Assembly (NCBI RefSeq): GCF_900156315.1
Contig: NZ_FTNI01000003.1
Coordinates: 409,667 to 473,666, forward strand
From: Microbispora rosea
GTDB lineage: Bacteria > Actinomycetota > Actinomycetes > Streptosporangiales > Streptosporangiaceae
Reading direction: 5' to 3'
DNA: 64,000 nucleotides
The translations under genes and the position numbers were made by a program. Shown piece after piece: positions 8,039 through 15,912 of this stretch. Under the pieces are notes generated by a model, which was not told the origin of the DNA, did no database searches, and saw nothing but the letters and a program-made list of their open reading frames with translations. Positions within the stretch are counted from its first letter, which is position 1. Each line of letters starts with the position of its first letter.

Positions 8039-9574
8039 TCAGGCGCTGCCGAGGACGGCCATCGCGGCGTTGTGACCGGGGATGCCGCTGACGCCGCCGC
8101 CGCGCCGGGCGCCCGCGCCGCACAGCAGCACCCGCTCGTGCGCCGTCTCGACGCCCCATTGAGCCGGCCGGGCCCCGTGGCCGTCCTCCTCGCCGTACGG
8201 CCAGGACAGGTCGTGGTGGAAGATGTGGCCGCCGGGCAGGCCCGCGTCGCGCTCCAGATCGAGCGGGGTCTTGGCCTCCAGGCAGGGCTCGCCCGAGGGC
8301 GCCCGCAGCAGGCAGTCCTCGATGGGCTCGGCGAGCACCGAGTCGATCGAGGCGAGCGTGCGGTCCAGCGCCTCCCGCTTGGCCGCCGGATCGGCGAACA
8401 GCCGCGCCGGCATGTGCAGGCCGAACAGCGTCATCGTGTGCGCCCCCGCCTGCCGCAGCTCCGGACCGAGGATCGAGGGGTCGGTGAGCGAGTGGCAGTA
8501 GACCTCGGCGGGCGGCAGGTCCGGCACCCTCCCCGCGGCGGCCTGCGCGTACGCCGCGGCGAGCTGGTCGCGGGTCTCGTTGATGTGGAAGGTGCCGCTG
8601 AACGCCTCGGCGGGGTCCACGGCGGGGTCCCGCAGCCGGGGCAGCCGCGACAGCACCATGTTGATTTTGAGCTGGGCGCCCTCGGGCCGCTCGGGCGTCT
8701 CCCCGAGCAGCCGGGCGAGCACGGCGGGCGGCAGGTTGGCCAGCACCTTCCCCGCGGTCACCGCGTGCTCCGCGCCGTCGTCGAACGTGACCTCTCCCGT
8801 GTCCGGGTCGACGGCCAGCACCTCGGCGCCGGTGCGGATCTCGGCGCCGTGCCGCCGCGCGACCTCGGCGAGCTCGGCGGTCACCGCGCCCATGCCGCCG
8901 ACAGGGACGTTCCAGTCGCCCGTGCCGTCGCCGATGACGTGGTAGAGGAAGCACCGGTTGGCCAGCAGGTCGGTGGCCGGGTCGGCGAAGGTGCCGATCA
9001 GCGCGTCGGTGAGGACGACCCCGCGCACGGTGTCGTCGGCGAACCGCTCGTCCACCACCTCGCCGACGGGCCGTTCGAACAGGTCGCGCCACGCCTCGTC
9101 GTCCCCCACGACCTCCCGCAGGTCCGTACGGGCACGCAGCGGTTCGAGCAGCGTCGGCGCGACCCTCCGGGCCACGTGGGCGGTCATCCCGTAGAACCGC
9201 TCCCAGGCCGCCAGGTCGTGCCGTCCCCCGGTCACCGCCTCGAAGGAGGCGGCGGTGCGCGCGGCGTCCTCGTTGTCCACGAGCAGGCCGGTGTCGCCGG
9301 CCGGGGTGTAGGAGGCGAAGCGGCGGCGGCGCAGGTCGAGACGCAGCCCGAGATCCTTCACGATCTTCGTGGGCAGCAGGCTGACCAGATAGGAGTAGCG
9401 CGACAGCCGCGCGTCCACGCCGGGGAACGCGCGGGCCGACACGGCGAGGCCGCCCACGTGGCCGAGGCGTTCCAGGACCAGCACGCTGCGCCCGGCCCGG
9501 GCGAGGTAGGCCGCGGCGACGAGGCCGTTGTGCCCGGCGCCGGCGATGACGACGTCGTAGTGCGAGCGTGGCAT
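8039..9574 (-). CDS. FAD-dependent oxidoreductase, phytoene-desaturase-like
   Basis: A 511-residue protein with the N-terminal dinucleotide fold (YDVVIAGAGHNGLVAAAYLA, G12-x-G14-x-x-G17) and the following acidic residue plus HVGG motif of the amine-oxidase/phytoene-desaturase superfamily. The C-terminus carries the second FAD contact (ERVLLCGAGARRGGGVSGIPGHNAAMAV), and GGMGAVTAELAEVARRHGAEIRTGAEVLAV is the typical mid-region. Substrate cannot be told: no carotenoid genes are adjacent, and many such proteins are uncharacterised. The ATG at 9574 follows a GGGAGAA site; the frame extends 33 codons further upstream without a better start. Confidence 0.88.
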   Translation of the reverse strand: MPRSHYDVVIAGAGHNGLVAAAYLARAGRSVLVLERLGHVGGLAVSARAFPGVDARLSRYSYLVSLLPTKIVKDLGLRLDLRRRRFASYTPAGDTGLLVDNEDAARTAASFEAVTGGRHDLAAWERFYGMTAHVARRVAPTLLEPLRARTDLREVVGDDEAWRDLFERPVGEVVDERFADDTVRGVVLTDALIGTFADPATDLLANRCFLYHVIGDGTGDWNVPVGGMGAVTAELAEVARRHGAEIRTGAEVLAVDPDTGEVTFDDGAEHAVTAGKVLANLPPAVLARLLGETPERPEGAQLKINMVLSRLPRLRDPAVDPAEAFSGTFHINETRDQLAAAYAQAAAGRVPDLPPAEVYCHSLTDPSILGPELRQAGAHTMTLFGLHMPARLFADPAAKREALDRTLASIDSVLAEPIEDCLLRAPSGEPCLEAKTPLDLERDAGLPGGHIFHHDLSWPYGEEDGHGARPAQWGVETAHERVLLCGAGARRGGGVSGIPGHNAAMAVLGSA

Positions 9575-9943
9575 GGAGGCGTTCTCCCGGGTCGTACGTG
9601 GCTCGGTGTCGCGGGCGGGTGCGGGCCGGATGCGGGTCGTGGCGGCGGGCATGGGAGGGTCTGGAGGGGTCACGGGAGGACGGCGACGGGTGGGCCTGGG
9701 CGGATGCCCGCAACTTATCGCAAGATCTCCCGCAATACTCGGGCAGAATATGCCGAAGCGGACAATCTTCCGCTAGTGCGGGAAATAAACCGAGCGATCC
9801 GGAGGGGCGCGCCGCCGATCTGGACTGAGGAGCGCATGGGAGCGAAGCGACTAGGCGCGACGAGGGAAGCGCCAATGGCGCGCCTTCGGCACGACCAGGC
9901 GGAAGTGAGCGCCCCGATGGTAAGCGGGAAACACAGGAGAGAC
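9575..9943. other. Divergent promoter region between FAD oxidoreductase and psuG
   Basis: The 369 bp between two divergent genes contain no gene I can support. The part from about 9710 to 9800 is AT-richer and holds short inverted repeats (CCCG...CGGG near 9729 and an AGCGGA...TCCGCT pair near 9760-9775). Promoters for both genes are expected here; I cannot fix the hexamers. Confidence 0.45.
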
Positions 9944-10846
9944 ATGCGCGTTTCCGATGAGGTCGCCGAGGCGCTGGCCACCGGCCGTCCGGTCGTCGCC
10001 CTGGAGTCCACCATCATCTCCCACGGGCTTCCCCAGCCCCGCAACCTCCAGGTCGCCCTCGAACTGGAGGACATCGTCCGGCAGGCGGGGGCCGTGCCGG
10101 CGACGGTGGCGGTGCTGGACGGCGTCCCCCGGGTGGGCCTGGACAAGGACGGGCTGGAGCGGATCGCGACCGAGCCGGGCCTGCGCAAGCTCGGCTTCCG
10201 CGACCTCTCCCCGGCCGCCGCGCTCGGGCTGAGCGGCGCCACGACCGTCTCCGGCACCTCGTTCCTGGCCGCTCGCGCCGGCGTGCGGGTGTTCGCCACC
10301 GGGGGTCTCGGCGGCGTCCACCGCGGCTGGACCACGGTGCAGGACGAGTCGGCCGACCTCGACACGCTCAGCCGCACCAGGATCACCGTCGTGTGCGCCG
10401 GGGTGAAGTCGATCCTCGACGTGCCCGCGACGCTCCAGCGACTGGAGACCAAGCAGGTCACCGTCGTGGGCTACCGCACGGACGAGTTCCCCGGCTTCTA
10501 CCTGCACAGCTCCGGCGAGCCGGTGGACTGGCGCGTCGAGACGCCGCAGGAGGCCGCCGGCGTCATGCGGGCCCAGGACGCGCTCGGCGGGCTGGACACG
10601 GCGCTGATCGTGGCGAACCCGGTTCCGGTGGATCTCCAGCTCGACCCGGACCTGCACGACCGGGTGCTCGCGGAGGGCCTGCGCGCCGCCGAGGAGCGCG
10701 GGGTCACCGGGCAGGCCATCACCCCGTTCCTGCTGGAGTACCTGGTCGAGGGCACGGGCGGCGCGTCGCTGGAGGCCAACCTCGCGGCCGTACGCGGCAA
10801 CACCCGCCTGGCCGGGGAGATCGCGGCCGCCTGGGCGGCCGGGTGA
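9944..10846 (+). CDS. psuG: Pseudouridine-5'-phosphate glycosidase
   Basis: A 300-residue protein that matches the family along its full length: opening VALESTIISHGLPQP (E21), then AVLDGVPRVGLD, FATGGLGGVHRG, VCAGVKSILDV with the candidate active-site lysine, GYRTDEFPGFY, and GVTGQAITPFLLEYL near the end. PsuG splits pseudouridine 5'-phosphate into uracil and ribose 5-phosphate in the cytoplasm. The ATG at 9944 is preceded by AGGAGA. The stop overlaps the GTG start of the PfkB-family kinase by four bases, giving the usual kinase-glycosidase pair for recycling pseudouridine from RNA turnover. Confidence 0.96.
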   Translation: MRVSDEVAEALATGRPVVALESTIISHGLPQPRNLQVALELEDIVRQAGAVPATVAVLDGVPRVGLDKDGLERIATEPGLRKLGFRDLSPAAALGLSGATTVSGTSFLAARAGVRVFATGGLGGVHRGWTTVQDESADLDTLSRTRITVVCAGVKSILDVPATLQRLETKQVTVVGYRTDEFPGFYLHSSGEPVDWRVETPQEAAGVMRAQDALGGLDTALIVANPVPVDLQLDPDLHDRVLAEGLRAAEERGVTGQAITPFLLEYLVEGTGGASLEANLAAVRGNTRLAGEIAAAWAAG

Positions 10847-11781
10847 GCGGTCTGCTGGTGATCGGCGACGTGGTCACCGACGTCGTCGCGCTGCACGACG
10901 GCCCCGCGGCCACCGGCACCGACACACCCGCCGACATCGCGCTGCGCCCGGGCGGCTCGGGGGCGAACACCGCCTGCTGGGCCGCCCGGCTCGGCGCGGA
11001 CACCCGCCTGCTCGCGCGGGCCGGGTACGACACCGGCGAGTGGCACGCGGCCCAGCTGACCAAGGCCGGGGTCCGGCCGCACCTGCGGATCGACCCGGAA
11101 CGGCCCTCGGCCGTCGTGATCGCGATGGTCGACTCCACCGGGGAGCGGTCCATGCTCACCAACCGCGGGGCGAGCGGCCACATCGGGGCCGGGGACTGGG
11201 CGCCCGACCTGCTCGACGGGGTCGGGCACCTGCACCTGTCGGCGTACACGATGTTCGCCGAGCCGGGCCTGGAGCTCGCGCGGCTCGCCATGCGCGAGGC
11301 CGGCCGGCGCGGGATCCCCGTCAGCGTCGATCCGGCCTCCTGCGGGCCGCTGCGCGCGTTCGGGCCCGAGCGGTTCCTCCGGGAGAGCGCCCCGGCGAGC
11401 ATCGTGATCCCCAACCTGGAGGAGGCGCTGCTGCTCGCGGACGCCGCGGATCCGGAGGCGGCGGCCGGCACGCTCAGCGCCCACTACGGCACGGCGGTGG
11501 TCAAGCTGGGGGCCGGCGGTGCCCTGCTGGCCCGCGATGGCCGTATAGTCGCCAGAGCGGCCGCACCCCCGGCGGAGGTGGTCGACTCGACGGGCGCGGG
11601 AGACGCGTTCGCCGCCGGGTTCCTGGTCGCCTCGATGGCCGGGAGCACGCCCGAGGAAGCCCTGCGCAAGGGGTGTGAGGCGGGCGCGGCGGCGGTCGCG
11701 CAGGTCGGCGCCCGGCCGGATCCTGGGAACTTTACCCTATTGACACCAATTGCTGGTTTGCGGCGTAAGCTGCACCATTAG
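10843..11781 (+). CDS. psuK: PfkB-family kinase, probable pseudouridine kinase
   Basis: A 312-residue ribokinase-type sugar kinase. The N-terminal LVIGDVVTDVV and RPGGSGANTACWAARLGAD segment is the PfkB signature 1 region, and DSTGAGDAFAAGF is signature 2 with catalytic base D254. Its GTG start overlaps the stop of psuG (GTGA), so the two are translationally coupled and it is best read as the pseudouridine kinase making pseudouridine 5'-phosphate. Without the neighbour one could only say PfkB-family carbohydrate or nucleoside kinase. The 3' end contains the promoter-like TTGACA of the next gene. Confidence 0.88.
   Translation: MSGLLVIGDVVTDVVALHDGPAATGTDTPADIALRPGGSGANTACWAARLGADTRLLARAGYDTGEWHAAQLTKAGVRPHLRIDPERPSAVVIAMVDSTGERSMLTNRGASGHIGAGDWAPDLLDGVGHLHLSAYTMFAEPGLELARLAMREAGRRGIPVSVDPASCGPLRAFGPERFLRESAPASIVIPNLEEALLLADAADPEAAAGTLSAHYGTAVVKLGAGGALLARDGRIVARAAAPPAEVVDSTGAGDAFAAGFLVASMAGSTPEEALRKGCEAGAAAVAQVGARPDPGNFTLLTPIAGLRRKLHH
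11740..11771 (+). promoter_or_regulatory. Possible promoter for the downstream low-complexity protein
   Basis: A perfect TTGACA at 11740-11745 is followed by TAAGCT at 11766-11771, inside the last codons of psuK. The 20-bp spacer is longer than ideal, so this is weak, but the stretch is clearly AT-richer than its surroundings. Confidence 0.3.
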
Positions 11782-11818
11782 CAACATGCGTCACTCTCGG
11801 GAGGGTGCGGTCATACCG

Positions 11819-14050
11819 ATGGACGCCGAGTCAACGATCTGCCTGAGCGACCTGGTCCCGGCCCTGCGCTGGAGCCGTCCTCAGCAGGTGGCCGAGCTGC
11901 TGGCCGACCCGCGCCTGCCCGGCGGCTGGTGGGCATCCGTCGGGATCGGCCACGCGATACGGGCGACCGGCGTTGACTGGCTCTGCGAGCGGCTCGCCCG
12001 CCTGGCCGTGGGCCGCTGGGACCACCTGCCCCTCACCGATCTGCTTCCGGCGCTCCAGGTGCACACGGTGGACCCGGCCATGCCCGGCTGGCCGGATCCC
12101 GTACGCACGGTGGTCAACCACCTCGGCGGCTGGTACCGGCTGCGCCGCCTGACGCCGTGCGACCTTCAGGCCCCGGCCGCCCCCGCCTCGCCCGAGGTCC
12201 TCCTGACCACGGTGTTCCGTGAGGTGTTCGGGCGCCTGGAAAGCGAGCCGGCGTCCGGGCGGTCCGCGCAGGCGCTCGCTGGGGACGAGGCCGCGCCCCA
12301 GAGGCAGGCACAGACGCAGGCGCAGGTCCAGACGCAGGGACCTTCCGGTCCCGCCGGGGCGCCCCTCCCGCAGGCCGCACCCGGGACCTCCTCTCAGGCC
12401 TTCCCGCAGGTCGCCGGACCGGAGACGACGTCTCAGCCGTTCCCGCAGGCCGCACCCGGCACCTCGTCTCAGGCCTTCCCCCAGGTCGCCGCCCCGGGAA
12501 CCACGTCTCAGCCGTTCGCCCGGCCGGCCACGCCGGCGCCCGGTCAGGCCGCTGCCGCTCAGGCACCCGCCCAGACGCCCGCGCGGCAGGGACACGGGCC
12601 GGCTCAGCAAGGCCCGGCTCAGCAGGGGCAGGCGCAGCAGGGGCAGGCGCCCGCCGGGCCGGGGCAGGGCGCTCCGGCACCCGCCGCGCCGTCCACCGCC
12701 ATACCGTCCCCCGCCATGCCGTCGCCCGGCATGCCCGCGCCCGCTATGCCGGCGCCGACGGCGGGGCAGGCGCCGGCCGCGGGGCCGGTCAAACCCTCCA
12801 CCCAGCCCTTCGCCCGGCAGGCCGGAGCCTCGCTCCCGCAGCCCGCGGCCGCCCCCGCCCAGCCCGCCGCCGAGGTGGCACGGGAGCGGCAGCCGGCCGA
12901 CCTCAGCGCGCACCCGATGGTCGCGGTCATTGAAGGCCTGTTCCGCGGCTGGGACCCGCTGGCCAGGGCCGTCGCGGCCGAGCGGCTGTTCGCCGCCGAG
13001 CCGGTGAGCCTGCGCACGCTGGCGCACAACCTCAACGTGGACCGCGAACTGCTCTCCCAGGCCCAGCGTGCGGCCGAGGAGCGGGTGCTGTTGTGGCTGC
13101 GCTCCCCCGACTCCGCGCCCCTCACCGGCCACCTGTTCGGGCTCACCGAGTGGCTGGGCGCGGCGGCCACCCAGGAGCAGCTCATCGCGGCGGACCCGTC
13201 CCACCCCGTCGAGGTGCCGGCCCTCGGCACGCCGCTGTGGCGGGTGCTGGTGACGCTGATGCCGGACCGCCGCCTGCAGGACGGCTGGCTCGTGGTCGGC
13301 GACCTCCTGGGGCTGCGTGAGAAGACCCGCCAGCTGCTGGCGAACAAGCCGGCGGACGCCGACGTCGTGGAACTGCTCGGCCAGCTCGGCATCCGCGCCC
13401 ACTCCGCCAAGGCGTGGCTGGACTCCATGCCGCAGGCCGGCTCCCCGTCCGAACACGGACCCCTGCCCACCCGGCACGGCCCCGACCAGACGGCGAGATC
13501 CGCGCCGCTGCCCCGCCGTACACCGGGTGCGAACGGGCACCACCACGGCCGCGGCGGGGTCCCGATCCCCTCGCAGGCCAACAACGGGCCCGACGCCGCC
13601 ACCGCGCTCGCCGCGCTCAACGCGCTCACGAACGGCAACCTGAACGGAACCCCGAACGGCAACCCGAACGGGAATGTGGGCGGCAATCTGAACGGGAACC
13701 TGGCGGGGGGCGTGCCCCGGCCGCATCTCGTGCCGAACCCCCGCCCGACCTCCAGCCCGGCCTCCGACCCGCGCCGCTGGCAGCGGATCGACGTCACCAG
13801 CGGCCATCTGCGCGGCGAGCCGGTAGCGGTCCCCGAGGGGTACGCCGCCCAGCTCGGCATGCGCCCGGGAACGCTGCTGTCGGTCACCGGCCCGGGGGAC
13901 AACGCCGTCGTGCTGGTGTGGCGCGATCGTCAGCCGGTGTTCGACTCGCTCCAGCCGGTCCTGATGCGGCTGAACGCGCGGCCCGGCGACTCGGTCTACG
14001 TGACCGTGGACGGCTACCGCCTGGACGCCCAGCTCACATCTTCGGTCTGA
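11819..14050 (+). CDS. Large protein with Ala/Pro/Gln-rich and Asn/Gly-rich segments, function unknown
   Basis: A 743-residue soluble protein I do not recognise. Visible parts: a folded N-terminal region (1-125; WSRPQQVAELLADPRLPGGWW, LCERLARLAVGRWDHLPL), a long Ala/Pro/Gln-rich disordered region (about 140-365) with a duplicated 75-bp block, a second folded helical region (about 370-540) that includes a sigma-region-4-like or HTH-like segment (SLRTLAHNLNVDRELLSQAQ), an Asn/Gly repeat linker (about 600-635) and a C-terminal beta-rich domain of about 90 residues (WQRIDVTSGHLRGEPVAVPE to DAQLTSSV). The architecture suggests a scaffold or regulator with several modules. GGAGG lies 13-14 bases before the ATG at 11819; an in-frame ATG at 11786 is an alternative. 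The 3' end overlaps the convergent GNAT gene by 17 bp. Confidence 0.7.
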   Translation: MDAESTICLSDLVPALRWSRPQQVAELLADPRLPGGWWASVGIGHAIRATGVDWLCERLARLAVGRWDHLPLTDLLPALQVHTVDPAMPGWPDPVRTVVNHLGGWYRLRRLTPCDLQAPAAPASPEVLLTTVFREVFGRLESEPASGRSAQALAGDEAAPQRQAQTQAQVQTQGPSGPAGAPLPQAAPGTSSQAFPQVAGPETTSQPFPQAAPGTSSQAFPQVAAPGTTSQPFARPATPAPGQAAAAQAPAQTPARQGHGPAQQGPAQQGQAQQGQAPAGPGQGAPAPAAPSTAIPSPAMPSPGMPAPAMPAPTAGQAPAAGPVKPSTQPFARQAGASLPQPAAAPAQPAAEVARERQPADLSAHPMVAVIEGLFRGWDPLARAVAAERLFAAEPVSLRTLAHNLNVDRELLSQAQRAAEERVLLWLRSPDSAPLTGHLFGLTEWLGAAATQEQLIAADPSHPVEVPALGTPLWRVLVTLMPDRRLQDGWLVVGDLLGLREKTRQLLANKPADADVVELLGQLGIRAHSAKAWLDSMPQAGSPSEHGPLPTRHGPDQTARSAPLPRRTPGANGHHHGRGGVPIPSQANNGPDAATALAALNALTNGNLNGTPNGNPNGNVGGNLNGNLAGGVPRPHLVPNPRPTSSPASDPRRWQRIDVTSGHLRGEPVAVPEGYAAQLGMRPGTLLSVTGPGDNAVVLVWRDRQPVFDSLQPVLMRLNARPGDSVYVTVDGYRLDAQLTSSV
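12373..12522. repeat. Direct repeat of about 75 bp, two copies
   Basis: Two consecutive blocks of about 75 bp encode near-identical peptides, with core sequence AAPGTSSQAFPQVA followed by TTSQPF. They lie within the disordered region of the large unknown protein and point to a recent in-frame duplication. Confidence 0.8.
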
Positions 14051-14477
14051 GCATCTTGCGGTAGTAGGTGGCCGACACCTCGTAGCCGAGGGCGCCGTAG
14101 AACTCGGCGGCCCGCCGGGTCGCCAGCGCGACGTATCCGGCCTGCCGTGAGCGTGCCCACGTCTCGAACTCCTCCAGGAGACGCCGCCCGATGCCGTGAC
14201 GGCGGTAGCCGCTCTCGATCATCGCCTCCTCCACCCACGCGACCCTGCCGTTGGCGAACAGCGTGAGGTGGGTGAAGCCCAGCAGGTAGCCGCGTACGGT
14301 CCCCTCGACGGTGGCGACGATGAGAAAGGCGTCCTCGTTCTCCAGGAGTTGCGGCAGCGCCGCGTCGAACGGCGCGCGCTCGGGCCGGAACGTCACCGCG
14401 AACTCGCGGGCGAGTGCGAAGATCTCGTCCGCGTCGGTCTTCTCGGCCCTCCGGAGCTGGAGATCACCAGACGTCAT
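14034..14477 (-). CDS. GNAT-family N-acetyltransferase
   Basis: A 147-residue single-domain GNAT. The acetyl-CoA binding loop is clear (VEEAMIESGYRRHGIGRRLLEEFETWA, matching R/Q-x-x-G-x-G/A), preceded by the beta-4 strand VRGYLLGFTHL and followed by the C-terminal RRAAEFYGALGYEVSATYYRK strand-helix of the fold. The acceptor substrate cannot be predicted. It runs tail to tail with the large unknown protein, overlapping it by 17 bp at the stop codons, so transcripts of the two genes share complementary 3' ends. Confidence 0.92.
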   Translation of the reverse strand: MTSGDLQLRRAEKTDADEIFALAREFAVTFRPERAPFDAALPQLLENEDAFLIVATVEGTVRGYLLGFTHLTLFANGRVAWVEEAMIESGYRRHGIGRRLLEEFETWARSRQAGYVALATRRAAEFYGALGYEVSATYYRKMLRPKM

Positions 14478-14533
14478 GAAATGGACTCTAGGAGTACCCA
14501 GGCACATACGTCCAATCCGGGGTGCGGCGGTTC

Positions 14534-15418
14534 TCATGCTGGAGCCACAGCGAAGGATCGCCGGGCGTGCCGCACGAACTCGCGTACGGCCGGGCCCTGC
14601 CCGGCGCGCCACAGCAGCGCGAGCAGGGCGGGCGTCTCGACGTCCTCGATGGTGAGCGCGGCGAGCCGGTCCCGGTGGGCCGCGGCCATCGACTCGCTGA
14701 GGACGGCGACGCCGAGCCCGCGGGCCGCGAGGCCGGCGACGGCGTCGGCCGCCCCGGCCTGCAGCGCGATCACCGGCTGGAGGCCCCGGGCCGCGCAGGC
14801 CCGGTCGAAGACCGTGCGCAGGCCGGTGCCGTACGGCATGCAGACGATCGGGTGCGAGACGAGGTCGCTCAGGGTGACGCCGTCCTGCCCCGCGAGGGGG
14901 TGGTCCGGAGGGACGGCGGCGACGATCCGCTCACTGATGACCGTCAGCGTCTCCAGGCCGTCCGGAGCGGCGGCGAGCCCGGCGAGGGCCAGGTCGAGGG
15001 CGCCGGAGCGCACCCCCTCGACGAGCCGGTCGGAGTTGTCCTCCAGCAGGGCGATCTCGACCCCCGGGTGCGCCCGGTGGAACGCGGCGAGGGCGTCGAA
15101 CAGCGGCGTGACGGTGCAGCCGACGACCATCCCGACGGTGAGCCGGCCCCGGATGAGGCCGGTCACCTCGCCCACCGCCTGCCCCAGCGCCCCGGCCGCG
15201 GCGAGCGCGGCGCGGGCGTGCTCGAGCGCGGCCTTCCCCGCGACGGTAAGGGTGACGCTCCGCGCGGACCGGTCGAACAGCTCGGCGCCGAGTTCGCGTT
15301 CGAGCTGCCGGATCTGGGCGCTGACGCCCGACTGGCTGATGTGCACCCGCTCGGCCGCACGGGTGAAGTTGCGCTCCTCGGCGACCGCGACGAAATACTC
15401 CAGCTGGCGCAGTTCCAT
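14534..15418 (-). CDS. LysR-family transcriptional regulator
   Basis: A 294-residue regulator with the N-terminal winged HTH (MELRQLEYFVAVAEERNFTR, AAERVHISQSGVSAQIRQLE) and a two-subdomain effector-binding region (RGRLTVGMVVGCTVTPLFDALAAF, PIVCMPYGTGLRTVFD, GLGVAVLSES). It is divergent from a SnoaL-like gene with 93 bp between the starts, the classic LysR layout in which the regulator controls both its own and the neighbour's promoter. The intergenic region has an ATTC/GAAT-rich stretch (about 15421-15475) that could hold the operator. Effector unknown. Confidence 0.95.
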   Translation of the reverse strand: MELRQLEYFVAVAEERNFTRAAERVHISQSGVSAQIRQLERELGAELFDRSARSVTLTVAGKAALEHARAALAAAGALGQAVGEVTGLIRGRLTVGMVVGCTVTPLFDALAAFHRAHPGVEIALLEDNSDRLVEGVRSGALDLALAGLAAAPDGLETLTVISERIVAAVPPDHPLAGQDGVTLSDLVSHPIVCMPYGTGLRTVFDRACAARGLQPVIALQAGAADAVAGLAARGLGVAVLSESMAAAHRDRLAALTIEDVETPALLALLWRAGQGPAVREFVRHARRSFAVAPA

Positions 15419-15511
15419 AACCGCCGATTCTAGTTCCCATCCGATCCATCTGTTGGATTTCTGAAAAGCGAATCGGCAGGCTGGAGGCCGTACGAGAGTT
15501 CGGGAGGAACG

Positions 15512-15907
15512 ATGCCGGAGCACGAGATGCCGGAACACGAGATGCCGGAATACGAGAAGGCCATGCGGCCGGAGGACATCACCCGCCTGTTCGTCGAGCG
15601 GTCGAACGCGGGCGACGCCGCGGGAGTGGCGGCGCTGTACGAGGAGAACGCCGTGCTGGCCTACCCGCCAGGCGGCGTGACGGCCGGCCGGGAGGCGATC
15701 CGCGCCCTCTGGGAGAAGGTGCTGGCGAACCGCCCCCGCTTCGAGCCGGAGGAGCCCCTCCCGACGCTGGTCAGCGGCGACATCGCGCTGACCTCGACCC
15801 CGCCGAAGGACGGCGCCGGCGCCCGGGCCCAGGTCGTACGGCGCCAGCCCGACGGAAGCTGGCTGCGGGTGCTCGACCAGCCGGAGTTCCAGCCGCCCGC
15901 CCGCTGA
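15512..15907 (+). CDS. SnoaL-like / NTF2-fold protein
   Basis: A 131-residue protein with the opening helix and strand of the NTF2-like superfamily (EDITRLFVERSNAGDAAGVAALYEENAVLAYPPGG, GREAIRALWEKVLANR). Members are small enzymes or ligand-binding proteins with a conical pocket; nothing here fixes a substrate. The start at 15512 is supported by GGGAGGA immediately upstream. The N-terminus begins with a threefold 15-bp repeat giving MPEHE-MPEHE-MPEYE, so initiation at the second or third ATG would give nearly the same protein. Divergent from LysR and likely its target; convergent with the symporter gene, 5 bp apart. Confidence 0.85.
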   Translation: MPEHEMPEHEMPEYEKAMRPEDITRLFVERSNAGDAAGVAALYEENAVLAYPPGGVTAGREAIRALWEKVLANRPRFEPEEPLPTLVSGDIALTSTPPKDGAGARAQVVRRQPDGSWLRVLDQPEFQPPAR

Positions 15908-15912
15908 TCCGG

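Noticed and set aside
7898..10846. A 982-codon plus-strand open frame through the FAD oxidoreductase and psuG
   Set aside because: Its first two-thirds lie antisense to the FAD oxidoreductase and have the His/Arg/Gly composition of an artefact of GC-rich codons; only the last 300 codons (psuG) match a family.
12240..12680. The Ala/Pro/Gln-rich region as evidence of a frameshift or non-coding DNA
   Set aside because: The frame is continuous, codon use keeps third-position GC, and folded domains lie on both sides, so it is a disordered linker.
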